Source of the DNA: Vanessa cardui
Lineage: Eukaryota; Arthropoda; Insecta; Lepidoptera; Nymphalidae
Assembly (NCBI RefSeq): GCF_905220365.1
Contig: NC_061136.1
Span: forward strand, 10,767,702 to 10,831,701
Direction of reading: 5' to 3'
DNA length: 64,000 nt
The position numbers and the translations under genes are program-made. This document shows, piece after piece, positions 1 through 11,210 of this stretch. The notes below the pieces were generated by a model. That model was not told the origin of the DNA, made no database searches, and was given only the letters and a program-made list of their open reading frames with translations. The first letter of the stretch is position 1. Every line of letters begins with the position of its first letter.

Positions 1-420
1 GATCTTGATTAATATATCTTTATTTATAACACAAAAGTTTTACACTTAACTACTTAAATCCACTTATATTTCAATTCCAAAGTTCCGACGACAGTTTTGT
101 CGAAGTTAACAGCGTTATTTTCATATCAAATACATATTGAATATCATAGATTATTATATTATACCAATTATACCATGTCGATTGTTGTTAAATGTTCTTT
201 ATTTATTTTTTGTCCTTTTGTGATTGGAATATACAAGAGTGGTTTGGGGTAGACGATCTCAAATAAAAACAACGCTCGTGTTTCTTTAGAGATATGTGGC
301 GCAAATACTCGTACAAAAAATGGATTTCAGTAGGTATTAAGTGCAAAAAATGGATTTCAGTAGGTAGGAAGCAATGATGCTTGGACCGATATTATTTGTG
401 TGCTTTTGATTGGTTTAAAG
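1..420. other. AT-rich non-coding stretch with a short direct repeat
   Basis: I see no gene here. A 22-bp unit containing TGGATTTCAG followed by TAGGTA occurs at 315-336 and again at 345-366, a two-copy tandem repeat with a 30-bp period. The 9 bases at 409-417 (ATTGGTTTA) recur at 667-675 and probably form the target-site duplication of the SINE between them. Confidence 0.6.
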
Positions 421-666
421 AGTCGAGATGGCCCAGTGGTTAGAACGCGTGCCTCTTAACCGATAATTGCGGGTTCAAACCCAGGCAAGCACCCAGGCAA
501 GCAAGCAACCCAGGCAAATTTCATAGAAATTCTGCTACATGTGAATTCCACCAACCCGCATTGGAACAGCGTGGTGGAATATGTTCTAAACCTTCTCCTC
601 AAAGGGAGAGGAGGCCTTTGGCCCAGCAGTGGGAATTTACAGGCTGTTGTTTTTTTTGTTGTTGTA
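421..666 (+). mobile_element. tRNA-derived SINE, Metulj-like, internally deleted
   Basis: The head GAGATGGCCCAGTGGTTAG looks like a tRNA A box and GGGTTCAAACCC like a B box, so this is a pol III-type SINE. The tail region (CAAAGGGAGAGGAGGCC, then CAGCAGTGGGAATTTACAGG and a GTT/T-rich end) is shared by the other copies in this window. Compared with the copy at 42814-43104 it lacks the middle section (CCGCTGATTCATGTGC to the CATGTGAC region), where the CCCAGGCAAGCA motif has instead been reiterated. A 9-bp duplication ATTGGTTTA flanks it. Family name by recollection of butterfly SINEs. Confidence 0.8.
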
Positions 667-675
667 ATTGGTTTA

Positions 676-1289
676 TGGACATTTTAGGATTGACTTGGTA
701 GTTGGCGTAATGATCGAGAGTTAATAAAAATAATTTCACCCAGTCAGGGCGGTCACAAAGTTATGTATAAAAATATATGATAATAATAATGAGTCATGTG
801 GTACGTTTCAGAAGTCGGTAGCTAAGCAATATTTTTTTCGTGTCTAACGCCACTTGTCTCAAGCGTAAAGTGGGTAAGAGGAAAGTTTGAGTTAACGAAA
901 TATTTATATTGAAGAAAGTTCAGCACATGCGGCGAAGAGCTAATAAAATGTTCCAGTGAACTTAGGATTACTTTCGAGTAGTTAAAAATATTAGACGTTG
1001 TACTTTATATTAAAATAATAAATAACGAAAAAATACACTTTATCAAATTTTCACGTCGAGTAATGTTTCTAAAAATAAACTTTTTATACATACGGTCGAT
1101 TTGCAAATTTGCTATCAGACACCTTTGTCTATAACCTAAAGTCACTGTTACTGTCACTGTAATTGAGATGTCACTTGTGCCCATACACTGGCTCACTTAT
1201 CCTTTTAATCGAAACAAAAATTCTGAGTATTTCTGTTTCGCGGTACCAACGGAAGAGCTCGGTAAGCACCAAGCAAAATATGATATTTT
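676..1289. other. Unclassified AT-rich DNA
   Basis: No reading frame here resembles a protein I know and there is no recognisable repeat family. A short (CA)CTGTTACTGTCACTG microrepeat lies near 1141-1162. Confidence 0.5.
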
Positions 1290-1655
1290 ATAAATTTTTA
1301 TAAATAAAAAAAAACCGCCTTCAAAAATGAACTAAAAAGAAAAAAATAATCAGTTACATCCATATCCAATTAACGATTTTTTAATCACCTCTCAAAGTCG
1401 GTGCCAACATTGCTAATATAGGTACATAATACATACATACAAAAACTAAATCTATTTATTGTATAGATGACACCATTAGACAAACCCTACTATCGATACA
1501 AATTAAATGATTTTAATATAGGAATTTATTTACTTTGTTGGCACCGACTTCAAAAGGTGATTAAAAAATCGTAAATTGGATATGGATGTAACTGATTATT
1601 TTTTTCTTTTTAGTTCATTTTTGAAGGCGGTTTTTTTTTATTTATAAAAATTTAT
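1290..1655. repeat. Foldback (long inverted repeat) element
   Basis: The left arm at about 1290-1408 reads as the near-perfect reverse complement of the right arm at about 1537-1655. Both arms contain ACCGCCTTCAAAAATGA next to an A/T run at the outside and GTTGGCACCGAC on the inner side. The spacer is about 128 bp. There is no coding capacity, so this is a foldback or MITE-like element. Sequences of the AAGTCGGT type are common in lepidopteran repeats, but I cannot name the family. Confidence 0.8.
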
Positions 1656-1975
1656 TTAATGCTTTTCAGTGTTTTTTTGTTATTTATAATTACAATTGGT
1701 AGTGTTTGTCATTCACTTTATTATACTCAGTACATTTCGGCTTTCGACTCTAAACATAACTCAACGCCGTTTCAATACGATGTGGACTGCAACTCAAATT
1801 AAGCGTTACCTAAGTTACAATAGCCTAATGTTAACTGCTCATCGCCAATTAGACAATACCATTTTTCCCGATGCAATGCCGTTAATCATTGAGGAATTCT
1901 CCTGGTAGTCCACCATCAGCTAGACTTCATCATAGGCATGTTTACTAACATCAATTGCTTGACGACTATCTTAAA
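1656..1975. other. Unclassified DNA
   Basis: A 70-codon open frame at 1696-1908 has no recognisable domain and unremarkable composition. I treat the stretch as non-coding. Confidence 0.4.
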
Positions 1976-2358
1976 GAAATAGAACTAAACCCGTAAAATA
2001 GTTACTTACTAATAGGTTCTGATTACCAGTTGTGGTCTTCATCATCAGTTCTACTTCATCAAATGTCACTTTTCGTGAGCATATGACCAAGGCACTTTGA
2101 ATAAAACCAAAATCACTATAGGTGTGCCTATAAAATTTGAGGAGTTCCCTCGATTTCTCCAGGATCCCATCATCAGATCCTGATCTCCTGACAATGGGAC
2201 CACCTGTACAACATACCCTTTCAAACAAAAAAAGAATTGTCAAAATCGGCCCAGCCATCTTCGAGTAATTCGGTAACATACATAAAAAATAAAAAAAAAA
2301 AAAAAAAAAAAGGCCCCGACGAATTGAGAACCTCCTCCTTTTTTTGAAGTCGGTTAAA
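1976..2358 (+). repeat. Lepidopteran interspersed repeat ending in GAAGTCGGTTAAAA
   Basis: The stretch runs through CGATTTCTCCAGGATCCCA, CAAAATCGGCCCAGCC and a long A run at about 2289-2310, ending with CCTCCTCCTTTTTTTGAAG and TCGGTTAAAA. I recall this order of motifs from many lepidopteran non-coding repeats. The class (LINE tail or DNA element) cannot be settled from one copy. The 102-codon minus-strand frame across it is a by-product of the repeat. Confidence 0.55.
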
Positions 2359-4440
2359 AATATAATATTTCTCGTAGCAATTTTTTTATTTTATCCAATA
2401 CAATGCATAAGCCGTAGAGGATTGGAAAGTAAGAAACATTTGAGATCCGAGATCATCTCACGTCATGTCTTTATAAAATGCAGTTTTCAATTTTTACCGA
2501 GCTCTTTGTTGATACACAGGAGATCGCAGAGCTCTAGTACTTCGATTGCAAGATGTATCATACGCCTCGTGTTCAATTTGCTCTTATAGTCAATATTTTG
2601 ATCTCCACGTCAACATTGTTTATAAACTAAAGAAAACATTTCATATTGATGAATTAAAATAGATTAAATATTCTGTCGAAAAAATACAATAATATGTATA
2701 CGTAGGTATGTTTGTTTGTGTTTAAGAAAATGTTTATATGTGTATTGTATGTTTATAAATATTAATTTTGCATTCATAACACTGTTTAGCAGGAGATTAC
2801 TACATATTTGGAACGTGTTTTATCCTTTATTTATCTTTAATTAAATTATATGTGTATAACAATGAATAAAACGGTAGACAAGAATTATATTTTTATGAAC
2901 GATGAAATAAATGTCTAGAGTTTTTTAATACGTTAAATATAAATAAAGCGGAGTCAAACTGTATTTTAATAGAAATAGTACTTTAATAACGAAAGTTATT
3001 ACTTCAAAATTTAATTTCTATTTTATTTTCGGATCTCGGATTCGTATTACAATATAACTCGAAGTTTTCTCAATTCTCGTGGCGCCATGACGGCTGGCTT
3101 TTCACAAGCTGCTGTAAAATTTATCGTCTCATTAATTATTGTATATAAAACAATTATATTAACGAACAACCTTCCTTCCTTCTGCTGCCTAATATTGATT
3201 TATATTAATTAATTTTGTTCATTGATCATGATTGATATTCACTGATTTATATCAATTAATAATGGTGACTGTCATAAGATAGTCGTCATGATTACAATTA
3301 TAATAATTTATCGTTATTGTTTAAATTAATTTTGAAACGTAAATTTATTTCGTTTTTTATTTTTAATTTTAGAGATATTAAATTCTAAAATGTTGACAAG
3401 GAATTACAGTATTTTTTTTTATTAAATGATCTATTATGATATTATTGAAACGTTTTTTATGTCAGTCAGTTTTAAAACTTTATTAAACTGGTTTTTTTAA
3501 TTTAATTTATTTATATTAGTTGCGGGAGCTCACAAATGGGATACCTGGTGGTAAGTGTTACAGCACCTGTAACGTCAATTAATTAATTAATAACATCAAT
3601 GCGCCCACTCGAAGATAAAAGACGTTAGGTGTGGCCTTTGTGCTCTATTCAACGTCAAAAATTGAATACAATAATATAACAAAAAAAGTTGTTTAGTGGT
3701 AGAAAGTGATAATTATATTACACGTGTTTACGTGATACATACGGGTTTGCACAAAATGTTCTTCATATTTATCAATCTTTCCGTCAATTTATTTATTCTT
3801 TCTTATAAAATTCCATGTCCAAAATAATAATTCCTTTTATAAATAATGTTTTCATTCTTTATAATCATCTTTTATCTCGTAACGTGCCAATTTAGAATTA
3901 TTGAACGCTACGTGACCTTTCAGCAATCTGTTAAAAAGGGATTCGTGAAATTGGGCTCACTTAGGCAAATGGTGGCAGTTATTCTAATACTTTGCAAGGA
4001 GATCATTTGGAACAAGATTGGGATGTTAATAATGTTCCTACTTATCCTAATTTCTCCTATCACTGATCGTGTTTTAATCGGGGATGTAATAAAAAAAAGT
4101 ATTTAATCAGAAAGATGATTTAATTTTTATTAAAAATATTTACGAACCTCTTTTATGCTTTAGAAAAAAAATAGTTTAATATATAGGCGGCATCACCTAT
4201 CGACTTCTTTAATAGCTGTGAACTATCGTATCGATAAAGTATATTGTGTTTATGACCCACATAGGTCAAGTCCTTGAGAACGTATACGGTCAATATACGC
4301 TTCGACGATTACATTTTCCATTATAAAGATACATACACATTCTATAATATATATGTATATATAAGATCAAGTCAATAAAATGGGTTTTAAATGAAATTAA
4401 TTTGCAGCTAAAAACTTTTAAGAATAATTATAAATATACT
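2359..4440. other. Long AT-rich stretch without a recognised gene
   Basis: Mostly A/T-rich unique-looking sequence. Short palindromic AT tracts (ATTGATTTATAT, TTGATCATGATTGATATT) occur at 3190-3260. At 3529-3640 there is a weak resemblance to the ACCACTTACC family annotated at 46174 (GGGATACCTGGTGGTAAGTG). An 86-codon frame at 3846-4106 is hydrophobic and AT-biased and does not look like a real protein. Confidence 0.5.
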
Positions 4441-5905
4441 AGCTGTTGCTTACAGCTTTCAAAATAACGGTATTCCATACAAACTACTACGCCTATTTTA
4501 CGCCCCGGCATTTACGCAATTCCGTCCTCCTTCCGAAATCTTTAATGTGTGTCTCTATAAAGCGATTCTACTTTAACTTTATTATGTCGTATTATGTTTT
4601 AAATATATAAGTCAAATTAACACACCTCGGTTATCAATCAAAATATTCTTTATTCAAGTAGGCTCTTAAAAGCACTTTTGAATCATCATGTTATATTGTT
4701 AAATTAAATGTAAAGATGCACCAATGCAGATCACGTGCTAACGAAGTTATTTCAATTTGTAGTCTTAATACCTTTCGATATTAATTGCACAATCATTGAT
4801 TTGACATTGAAAAGTTAATGAACCTTGACGAAATAACCGGGACCGTCTCTACGGAGAGTACATAGTATATTGAGATGTTGTGATCAGTCAACTGAATTTT
4901 CTTCCATTTATTTCGTCCATATTTCGTGGAGCATAAAATTAGGTTTGCGGATGGCCGCAGCTGTCTTCAGAGCAATATCAAGACGGTATCAGGATTTGAA
5001 TATGTTTTACCTATCCCTTTTGAAGACATGACATTATACAAATTCTTCAAATACCGTTTCGAAACAAGGGCTCTTAACGAACCTCTGTTTGAGACATCCA
5101 TTTATTATTTTAAAGATATATTTTGTATTCTATCTTTACGGTCGTTTATAATAAGATGATTTTTATTAATTGAGAACTAGAAAATTTTAGATGAAAAGGC
5201 AATTTTACATTTTTTTGATGTATCCCTTAACACTAAGTAGCGTTAAGTTTGTAAGCGGTTGAATTTTTTTTTTTGAACAATCTTCGTCATACTTCAGCCA
5301 TTTTGTGCAAAATATTTGTAAATTATATAAATGTAACTTGTTTTAACCTTTATCGTTTATCACTTTTTTCCATTGGGCTGTATGTCTAATAAGAAACGGC
5401 TCTGTTTTAAGTAATAATACATTTATAATAGCATTTTTATACTAATCTTATCGACTTATAAACCAACAACCAAATTGATTTGCTATTTATTTTAAATGAG
5501 ACATGATCCTTTCTTAAAATATTCTTTATTTAAATATAAAGTTTAGATTGTTCTTACAAAAAATGAATAATGAATGCAAACAAAGGATCGACCGTTATCT
5601 ATTTGGGTACATCAAAAGTATTATACTATTTAAATCGTAAGACCTAGGGAGTCTTGGGTAAAAACTTCATTTGGGCCATTATTTGATTTCTAGGTCGATT
5701 CTTGTCTGGGATTCTCAGTCCAAGGTCTTGATATTGGAAATTTAGTCTTGTTCTCAGAAAGGACGTCAAGTCTTTGCTGATCCCTAACCCTTTTGGGTTG
5801 TGTCTGATGTGCACTCGACGTGACGGCGGAATGGTGCCATGCGCGAGGACACTGCAGCGTGACTTTATTATTATTTTATCTTTAATTTAAAATTCAATTT
5901 AAATT
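4441..5905. other. Degraded repeat DNA, no gene
   Basis: ACTAGCTGTTGCTTACAGC at 4439-4457 resembles the 3' end of a minus-strand lepidopteran Helitron (CTAG end). ATTCTTTATTCAAGTAGGC with AAAAGCACTTTTGAATCATC at about 4643-4690 is a motif I know from abundant lepidopteran repeats. A 77-codon frame at 4926-5159 has no recognisable domain. The more GC-rich piece 5720-5860 is unclassified. Confidence 0.45.
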
Positions 5906-5906
5906 T

Positions 5907-6077
5907 CTTGGTGTTAGGGCTTTGTGCAAATCCGTCTGGATAGGTACCACTCATTCATCAGTTATTCTACCGCCAAAGTATAGTTAATATTTCTTACAGT
6001 GTCATCGTCATTGGGTGATGGTGACCACTTACCTTCAGGTAGCCTATATGCTCGTCCGCCAACCCATACCATAAAAA
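5907..6077 (+). repeat. Interspersed repeat, 'GGGCTTTGTGCAA / CTCGTCCGCCAACC' family
   Basis: Shares CTTGGTGTTAGGGCTTTGTG, GGTAGGTACCAC-like text, TTTCTTACAGTGTCAT, GGTGACCACTTACC and ATGCTCGTCCGCCAACC with the longer copies at 46174 and 48575, but lacks their central part. It ends in an A run. This is a lepidopteran SINE- or LINE-tail-like family; I cannot name it. It abuts the truncated Helitron that begins copy A of the 5 kb duplication. Confidence 0.65.
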
Positions 6078-6301
6078 AATTATAATAGCCTACGTTACTT
6101 CTTATTACATCAGCTACATTTTAATAAAAGTCTCGCCTAAATCGATCCTGCCGTTCCAGAGATAAATCAGAACGAATGCACAGACAGAAAAAAATAAAAA
6201 ATGTTATTGTGATATCTGTACCGTGTATACACAAACATTTAGTAAAAAAACGGTTATTTTAATATTACAAACAGACACTCCTATTTTATTATATGCATAG
6301 A
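6078..6301 (-). mobile_element. Lep1-like non-autonomous Helitron, 3'-truncated
   Basis: Read on the minus strand it starts with TC at 6301 after an A (TCTATGCATATAATAAAAT), continues with GGAGTGTCTGTTTGTAATAT and ends near AGGCTATTATAA. The expected 3' hairpin and CTAG end are missing. Motifs match the plus-strand copies at 7330 and 13595 in this window. The boundary of the 5 kb duplication (position 6112) lies inside this element. Confidence 0.65.
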
Positions 6302-7329
6302 TATATTATTTATTAGTCACATCCGAGTCAGAAGTCTCTCGATTAGAGAAAGAGTTTAATTTTTAGTGAGTCACCACATTGCTTTGCTTCCAGGTGTGGA
6401 ACACATCTAAGCATGGAAATTGCTAGCTTTAATATTCCATTACCTTCACGATACACTCTGCACGTGCAGTGTTGCCACAATGCTCTTACTAATATTACTT
6501 GATATGTATGTGTTTACATTCATACATGCATTCACTCGTATATACGAGTATGAAACCATCTTACTAATGCTCTTCTCATTCACTAGGGAACGAGATGTAA
6601 CAGGCTTTTGAGTAAGTAGCATTCACTGAGCTAGCATGTTACCGAGTTAGATACATTTTGTGAATTTCATTGCATTAACCAATAGGAATTACAAAAGAAA
6701 ACTCAATAGCTAAAATATGTAAGAAATAACAATTAAATAAATCGTTTCATGTAAAAAAATGCTTTTTAAATTCATTTCAAGTAAAAGAATAAAACACTTA
6801 AAAGTCTCGGCGATTGTTGTAGAATGGAAAAACGAGCTCGTTCAATCCATGAAAGCACTAAATAGTCCAGTGCCAATTCTCGGAGGCTCTTCCAAGACGC
6901 CCCATTAGTATCTTTTCAAGTAGTACGTTTTACACAAATTGCATTGTGCATTGGGATTTATTTTCATTATTCTAGTACACAAATCTAGGCAATTCGATGA
7001 AATGTTAAATGATTCTTAAATATTAACACTTCGATATAAACAAAACTTTATGCATATTTGTTGTAGTTGCATGTTTTTTTGGTTGTTGTTATGCATATTT
7101 ATACGTATTGGAAATATTAAAGGTTATTAGTTTAGTTTCGTTTTTTTGCCACATATCTTAGGGAAAAGTGATGTTCATTGTGCCTAAAGTTATACTGGCT
7201 CACTCAGTCTTCTTAATGGAACTTGATTGATTATTGCTGTTTGTCGGTAGCGATGAAATGATGGTATCTAGGTGGGCTTGCTCTAAAGAAACAAACTTAT
7301 TATAATTTACCCTTGATGTCACAGCATCA

Positions 7330-7574
7330 TCTATACATATAATAAAATTTGAGTGTCTTTTTGTAATATTAAAATAGCCCTTTTTTACTCAATGTATATG
7401 TATAATTTTTGTCTGTTTGTCTGTCTGTTTGTTCCGACTAATCTCTGGAACGGCTGAATTGATTTTGACGGGACTTTCACTGGCAGATAAATAATTTAAA
7501 AAGGAGGATCTTAGGCTACATAAATACATTTTTTTGTTAAGTTAAAACGCGTACAAGGTCGCGGGCACAGCTAT
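7330..7574 (+). mobile_element. Lep1-like Helitron remnant (in copy A)
   Basis: Starts A|TCTATACATATAATAAAAT, passes GTTTGTTCCGACTAATCTC, GGACTTTCACTGGCAG and CTTAGGCTACATAAA, and ends with GTCGCGGGCACAGCTAT, where an intact copy would end in CTAG. The TC start and GC-hairpin/CTRR end are Helitron hallmarks. The partner in copy B is 13595-13887. Confidence 0.7.
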
Positions 7575-8864
7575 TGAGTTACAATATTATGCTTATTAAA
7601 CAAATAACGACGTCTATATGACATCATGTATCCTTATATCGAAAATGTAAAGTGAAATATCTAAAAAAAGTGGTACATGTTTACATTTATCTTATTTAGC
7701 AACCGGATTTACAAATGCGTGTTATAGTTTGAAAATTCGTAGCGAATTCGAGGCACGTGCTCGCACCATTCAAGTCTGAACTCTGAATTGATGTTGTGGG
7801 CCTTTCTTTACGATTTGCTGCTGAGAATAGTGTACAATAAAACATTTCATATAGATGAGACGTTGAATTAAGTAAAGTTAATTTTTAAAATCCCAAGTAT
7901 CGATCTACCCTGATAACTACTTGTTACGAGAGTAATCTTAGCCTTCAATACGGTGTTATGACATTTGATTCAATATCATAATTTATATCACATTACTATT
8001 GTATATTATGAATATAGTAAGGGCTATTGAATTTACTTTATTATATCCAATTATTATTGTAATTAATTGATCAATACTTTGTAAAACTGTAATTAATTTA
8101 ATAATTTTATATGGCATAGCATTTAATACTGACATGTAACACTATTTCTTATTTTAAATATGATTTGAGCTGTCATTAGAAAACATTTGGGCGATAATGG
8201 GGCATTCTAACAAAAGATGGAGAGATTGGAGCATCATTGTAAAACAGTAATATTATAGTAGCCATCCCGAACTACTGAAATTACATAATATTTAAATCGT
8301 CACTGGGGCAGAATCTTTTTAAAAGTTTTTTTGGTAACTTGGTTCGTTTATGTAAAATCCACTTATGCTATTGTCCACTTGTTCGTTTGTGACAAACCGT
8401 TCTGAGTTCTGTCATAATATTGCTGCTACAGCCAAGGTTGGCTCCTGATGAGCAAAATCCTCAATAATTTACAGCACGTACAAAATTTTCGGGGAATGCA
8501 ATCGTGACAGCCCGTTCTACATACTAATATGGCAATGTTAGTAATAGCTATTGCACTACTATTGTTCAACGGTGCACACAGTAAATTTGTGTATACGCTT
8601 TCAATTATGATAGCTATTTCTAAAATCTGGCTGGACTAATAGCTGTTCACGTTATTTAGTCCAAATCTCTACAGTTAACAGATAATAGTCACGGCAGTGC
8701 TGGATGTTGCATATTAAATATATATCATAAAATGCAGAGTAGTGCCGCCAAACATGCCACAGTTTATTTCTGGTTTATGCTCCTCTGTCCCGAACAGCAT
8801 GTTGCTTTAAGTAGGGTCAAGCTACTAGAAGATTTTTTTTTTTTCGTTGTCAATTACTAGGCTA

Positions 8865-9010
8865 TCGTTGTATTGAATCTAACAAAAAAATCTCATCTTA
8901 GCCTAAGTTACTCCTTATGACATCAGTTTTCTGTTAGTCCTGTCAAAATCTCCCAGCCGCTTCAGATATAAGCCGGAACAATCAGACAGACAGTTAAACA
9001 TTGGAAAGTA
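8865..9010 (-). repeat. Helitron-derived fragment shared by both duplicates
   Basis: Contains TCTTAGCCTAAGTTACTCC, GTCAAAATCTCCCAGCCGC and AAGCCGGAACAATCAGACAG, the reverse-strand counterpart of the internal Lep1-like sequence seen at 7430-7540. The matching fragment in copy B is at about 14890-15000. Element ends are not recognisable. Confidence 0.5.
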
Positions 9011-9133
9011 TATTTGTTTGAGATTGCAAGAAATTCTTACGAGTGAATTTATTAAACAAAAATATTAGTGTATGTATATAATCATGAAAACAGTATCTTT
9101 ATTTCTGTAGTATTTACATATTTCGGCAAATTC

Positions 9134-9345
9134 AATATTTATTTATTTTATTTATTTAACTTTTTATTGCACACCAAATATACATAAAGAAACAAAATAT
9201 ATTTTTTCAAACAAAATTGGCCAAGCAAAAGGCGGTCTTATGGCTTATAAGCCATTTCTTCCAGACAACCTTTTGGTTAGAAGGATAATGTGTATGGAAG
9301 ACGGCAATTTGGTGGTCAATACTTATCTAAACAAAAAAATACAAT
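9134..9345 (-). mobile_element. LINE/SINE-tail-like insertion present only in copy A
   Basis: Begins with an ATTT-rich run, then AACTTTTTATTGCACACCAA, GCAAAAGGCGGTCTTATGG and CATTTCTTCCAGACAACCTT. I know these motifs from an abundant lepidopteran repeat. At the corresponding site in copy B (about 15233-15240) the flanks are joined directly, so this is an insertion after the duplication or a clean loss from B. Orientation is inferred from the T/A-rich end. Confidence 0.6.
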
Positions 9346-10588
9346 CATTTGTCACTAAGAGAATTTTAAGTTTTTTCTTTAAAATATACTGATATAAATT
9401 CCATACATTTTAATATACGTTAAAATTGAAAAAAACTCAATTTATTATAAAATATATTTTAAATGTAATACGTAGCAAAAATAATATGGTTAACATATTA
9501 TTTTTTTGTCAGTGGTCGGCTTTTGTAAAGTTTATTGGGTTAGCGTTCACTAAAATTTTTCGCACTACGTAAAATAAGTAAAAAAATCGTGACGCGTCGG
9601 GCTTCTCGGGTCTTTCCGCAGTGCAAAATTGGTGTCATGGCACTTTCAAAAAAAGAACACAATTCCTTTTGGTAATTTCGAAAAGGCCACAAAGCGATAT
9701 CTTTGTCGTGGTTCTTTTAATATTTGAGCACGAAACGTAATATGAATAACGTAGAACACACTCAGACTTTAATTAATGCGGCTTTTTATAGAATAAAATA
9801 TTTTGAGATATATGTATGCACTATGAACTCTAAAAAAAAATGTTGTAACAGCCTGTACATGTGAGACTTGGAGCCATAACGCCAAGCTGATTAAAAGTCC
9901 TTCTCGGTAGGTAAATCCAATTTATACCATATTCTTCCACTAAACAGCAATATTTAGTCAAAATACTAACAGGCTACATGAACATAAGAATCCTTAAGAA
10001 CTAGTCATTATTTCTTACAGTACCAATGCTATGGGCGGTGTTGACCACTTAAGGTTGGATCATTAACATACATTTTATATATAAAGTTTACAACATACCT
10101 TCGTCATAATTTCGTTAAAGTTCGACTTTGTATTTTGTATGTACGTATGTTCGATAAAGTTATTAACAGGTAATTTAATTACAATTGATGATATTCATTT
10201 CAAACTAATTAATGTTTAGAGTGCATTTGCATGTACATTGCATTATTACCTGATTAAATTTGTATTACATTTTGCAGCAATGGTTTTACTAAAGGCTTAA
10301 CGAAAACTTAATATTAAAAAAGTTGATAGACGATAGTTGTACCAACTTCATATTTTGTTTCTTTTGAAACGTAGAGTTTTATTAAATAAGTAGCTGTAAT
10401 ATATCTATTCACTTACGAAGGCGTTCCATGTTAAACTATATGGAAAAGTTTAAAACAAAAGTAATGTAATATATATTGCACCTTTTTGCTGTTTTTTCTT
10501 TAATGCTAATTATCACGTACACTAAAACATCATGTAAGCAGATGTGTCAGTAATGAACAACGATAATGGCGAGTCATTGTGAATTATA

Positions 10589-10893
10589 CTAGCGGCAAGA
10601 CACGATGGCCGTTTTGACACATAATATATTAAAATCTTTGTTTTTTTGCAAGTAATTTAATTCAAGTTTTTGTTGCAAGTAGTATCTGATTAAAAAGGTT
10701 TAATAAAAATTGAATAGTTCTATTTACCCCAATACTTGTAGTTTAGAAATCACATTCGATGAATTTTATGACTAACTGCACGTCACTATTGTCAATAAAG
10801 AATAACAATTTGCTCCTTTGCTGTAATTATTTACTAAATACGAAACTTCATGAACGGGCAAACGTCAAAACGGCCATCATAGCGTGCCGCTAC
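10589..10893. mobile_element. MITE with ~32-bp terminal inverted repeats, only in copy A
   Basis: The left end (AGCGGCAAGACACGATGGCC, then GTTTTGAC) is the imperfect reverse complement of the right end (GTCAAAACGGCCATCATAGC, then GTGCCGCTA). TA flanks both ends, suggesting a Tc1/mariner-type TA duplication. The site in copy B (about 16467-16482) is empty. The 62-codon frame at 10759-10947 crosses the right end and is not a gene. Confidence 0.8.
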
Positions 10894-11210
10894 TATAATA
10901 TAGCTATAACCGCCAGTTTTGTTAAGTCTAAAAAAATAGGAGAATAGGAATTTAAAACATTAGGAGATTATCTTAGTCTCATACTGATTCTTTCAGATTT
11001 TTTCACGCGATTGACGCACAAAGAGGAATAAAATCCATGATATATACCTATATAAAGATATTTTATGCTTTTTGTTGTTATTCATTTTATTAAAATTTTA
11101 TATTTAATATCTGTTTATAAATATAAAGGTACGGTTGTCAAGTGCCACGCATTTCCCTCATTAAAGTCTAAAGTGTACTCGTGACTTCATAACTTTTTTC
11201 TACGTTTTAG

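Noticed and set aside
421..440. tRNA-gene-like A box and, further on, B box
   Set aside because: No cloverleaf can be completed; both belong to the SINE head and recur in the other SINE copies.
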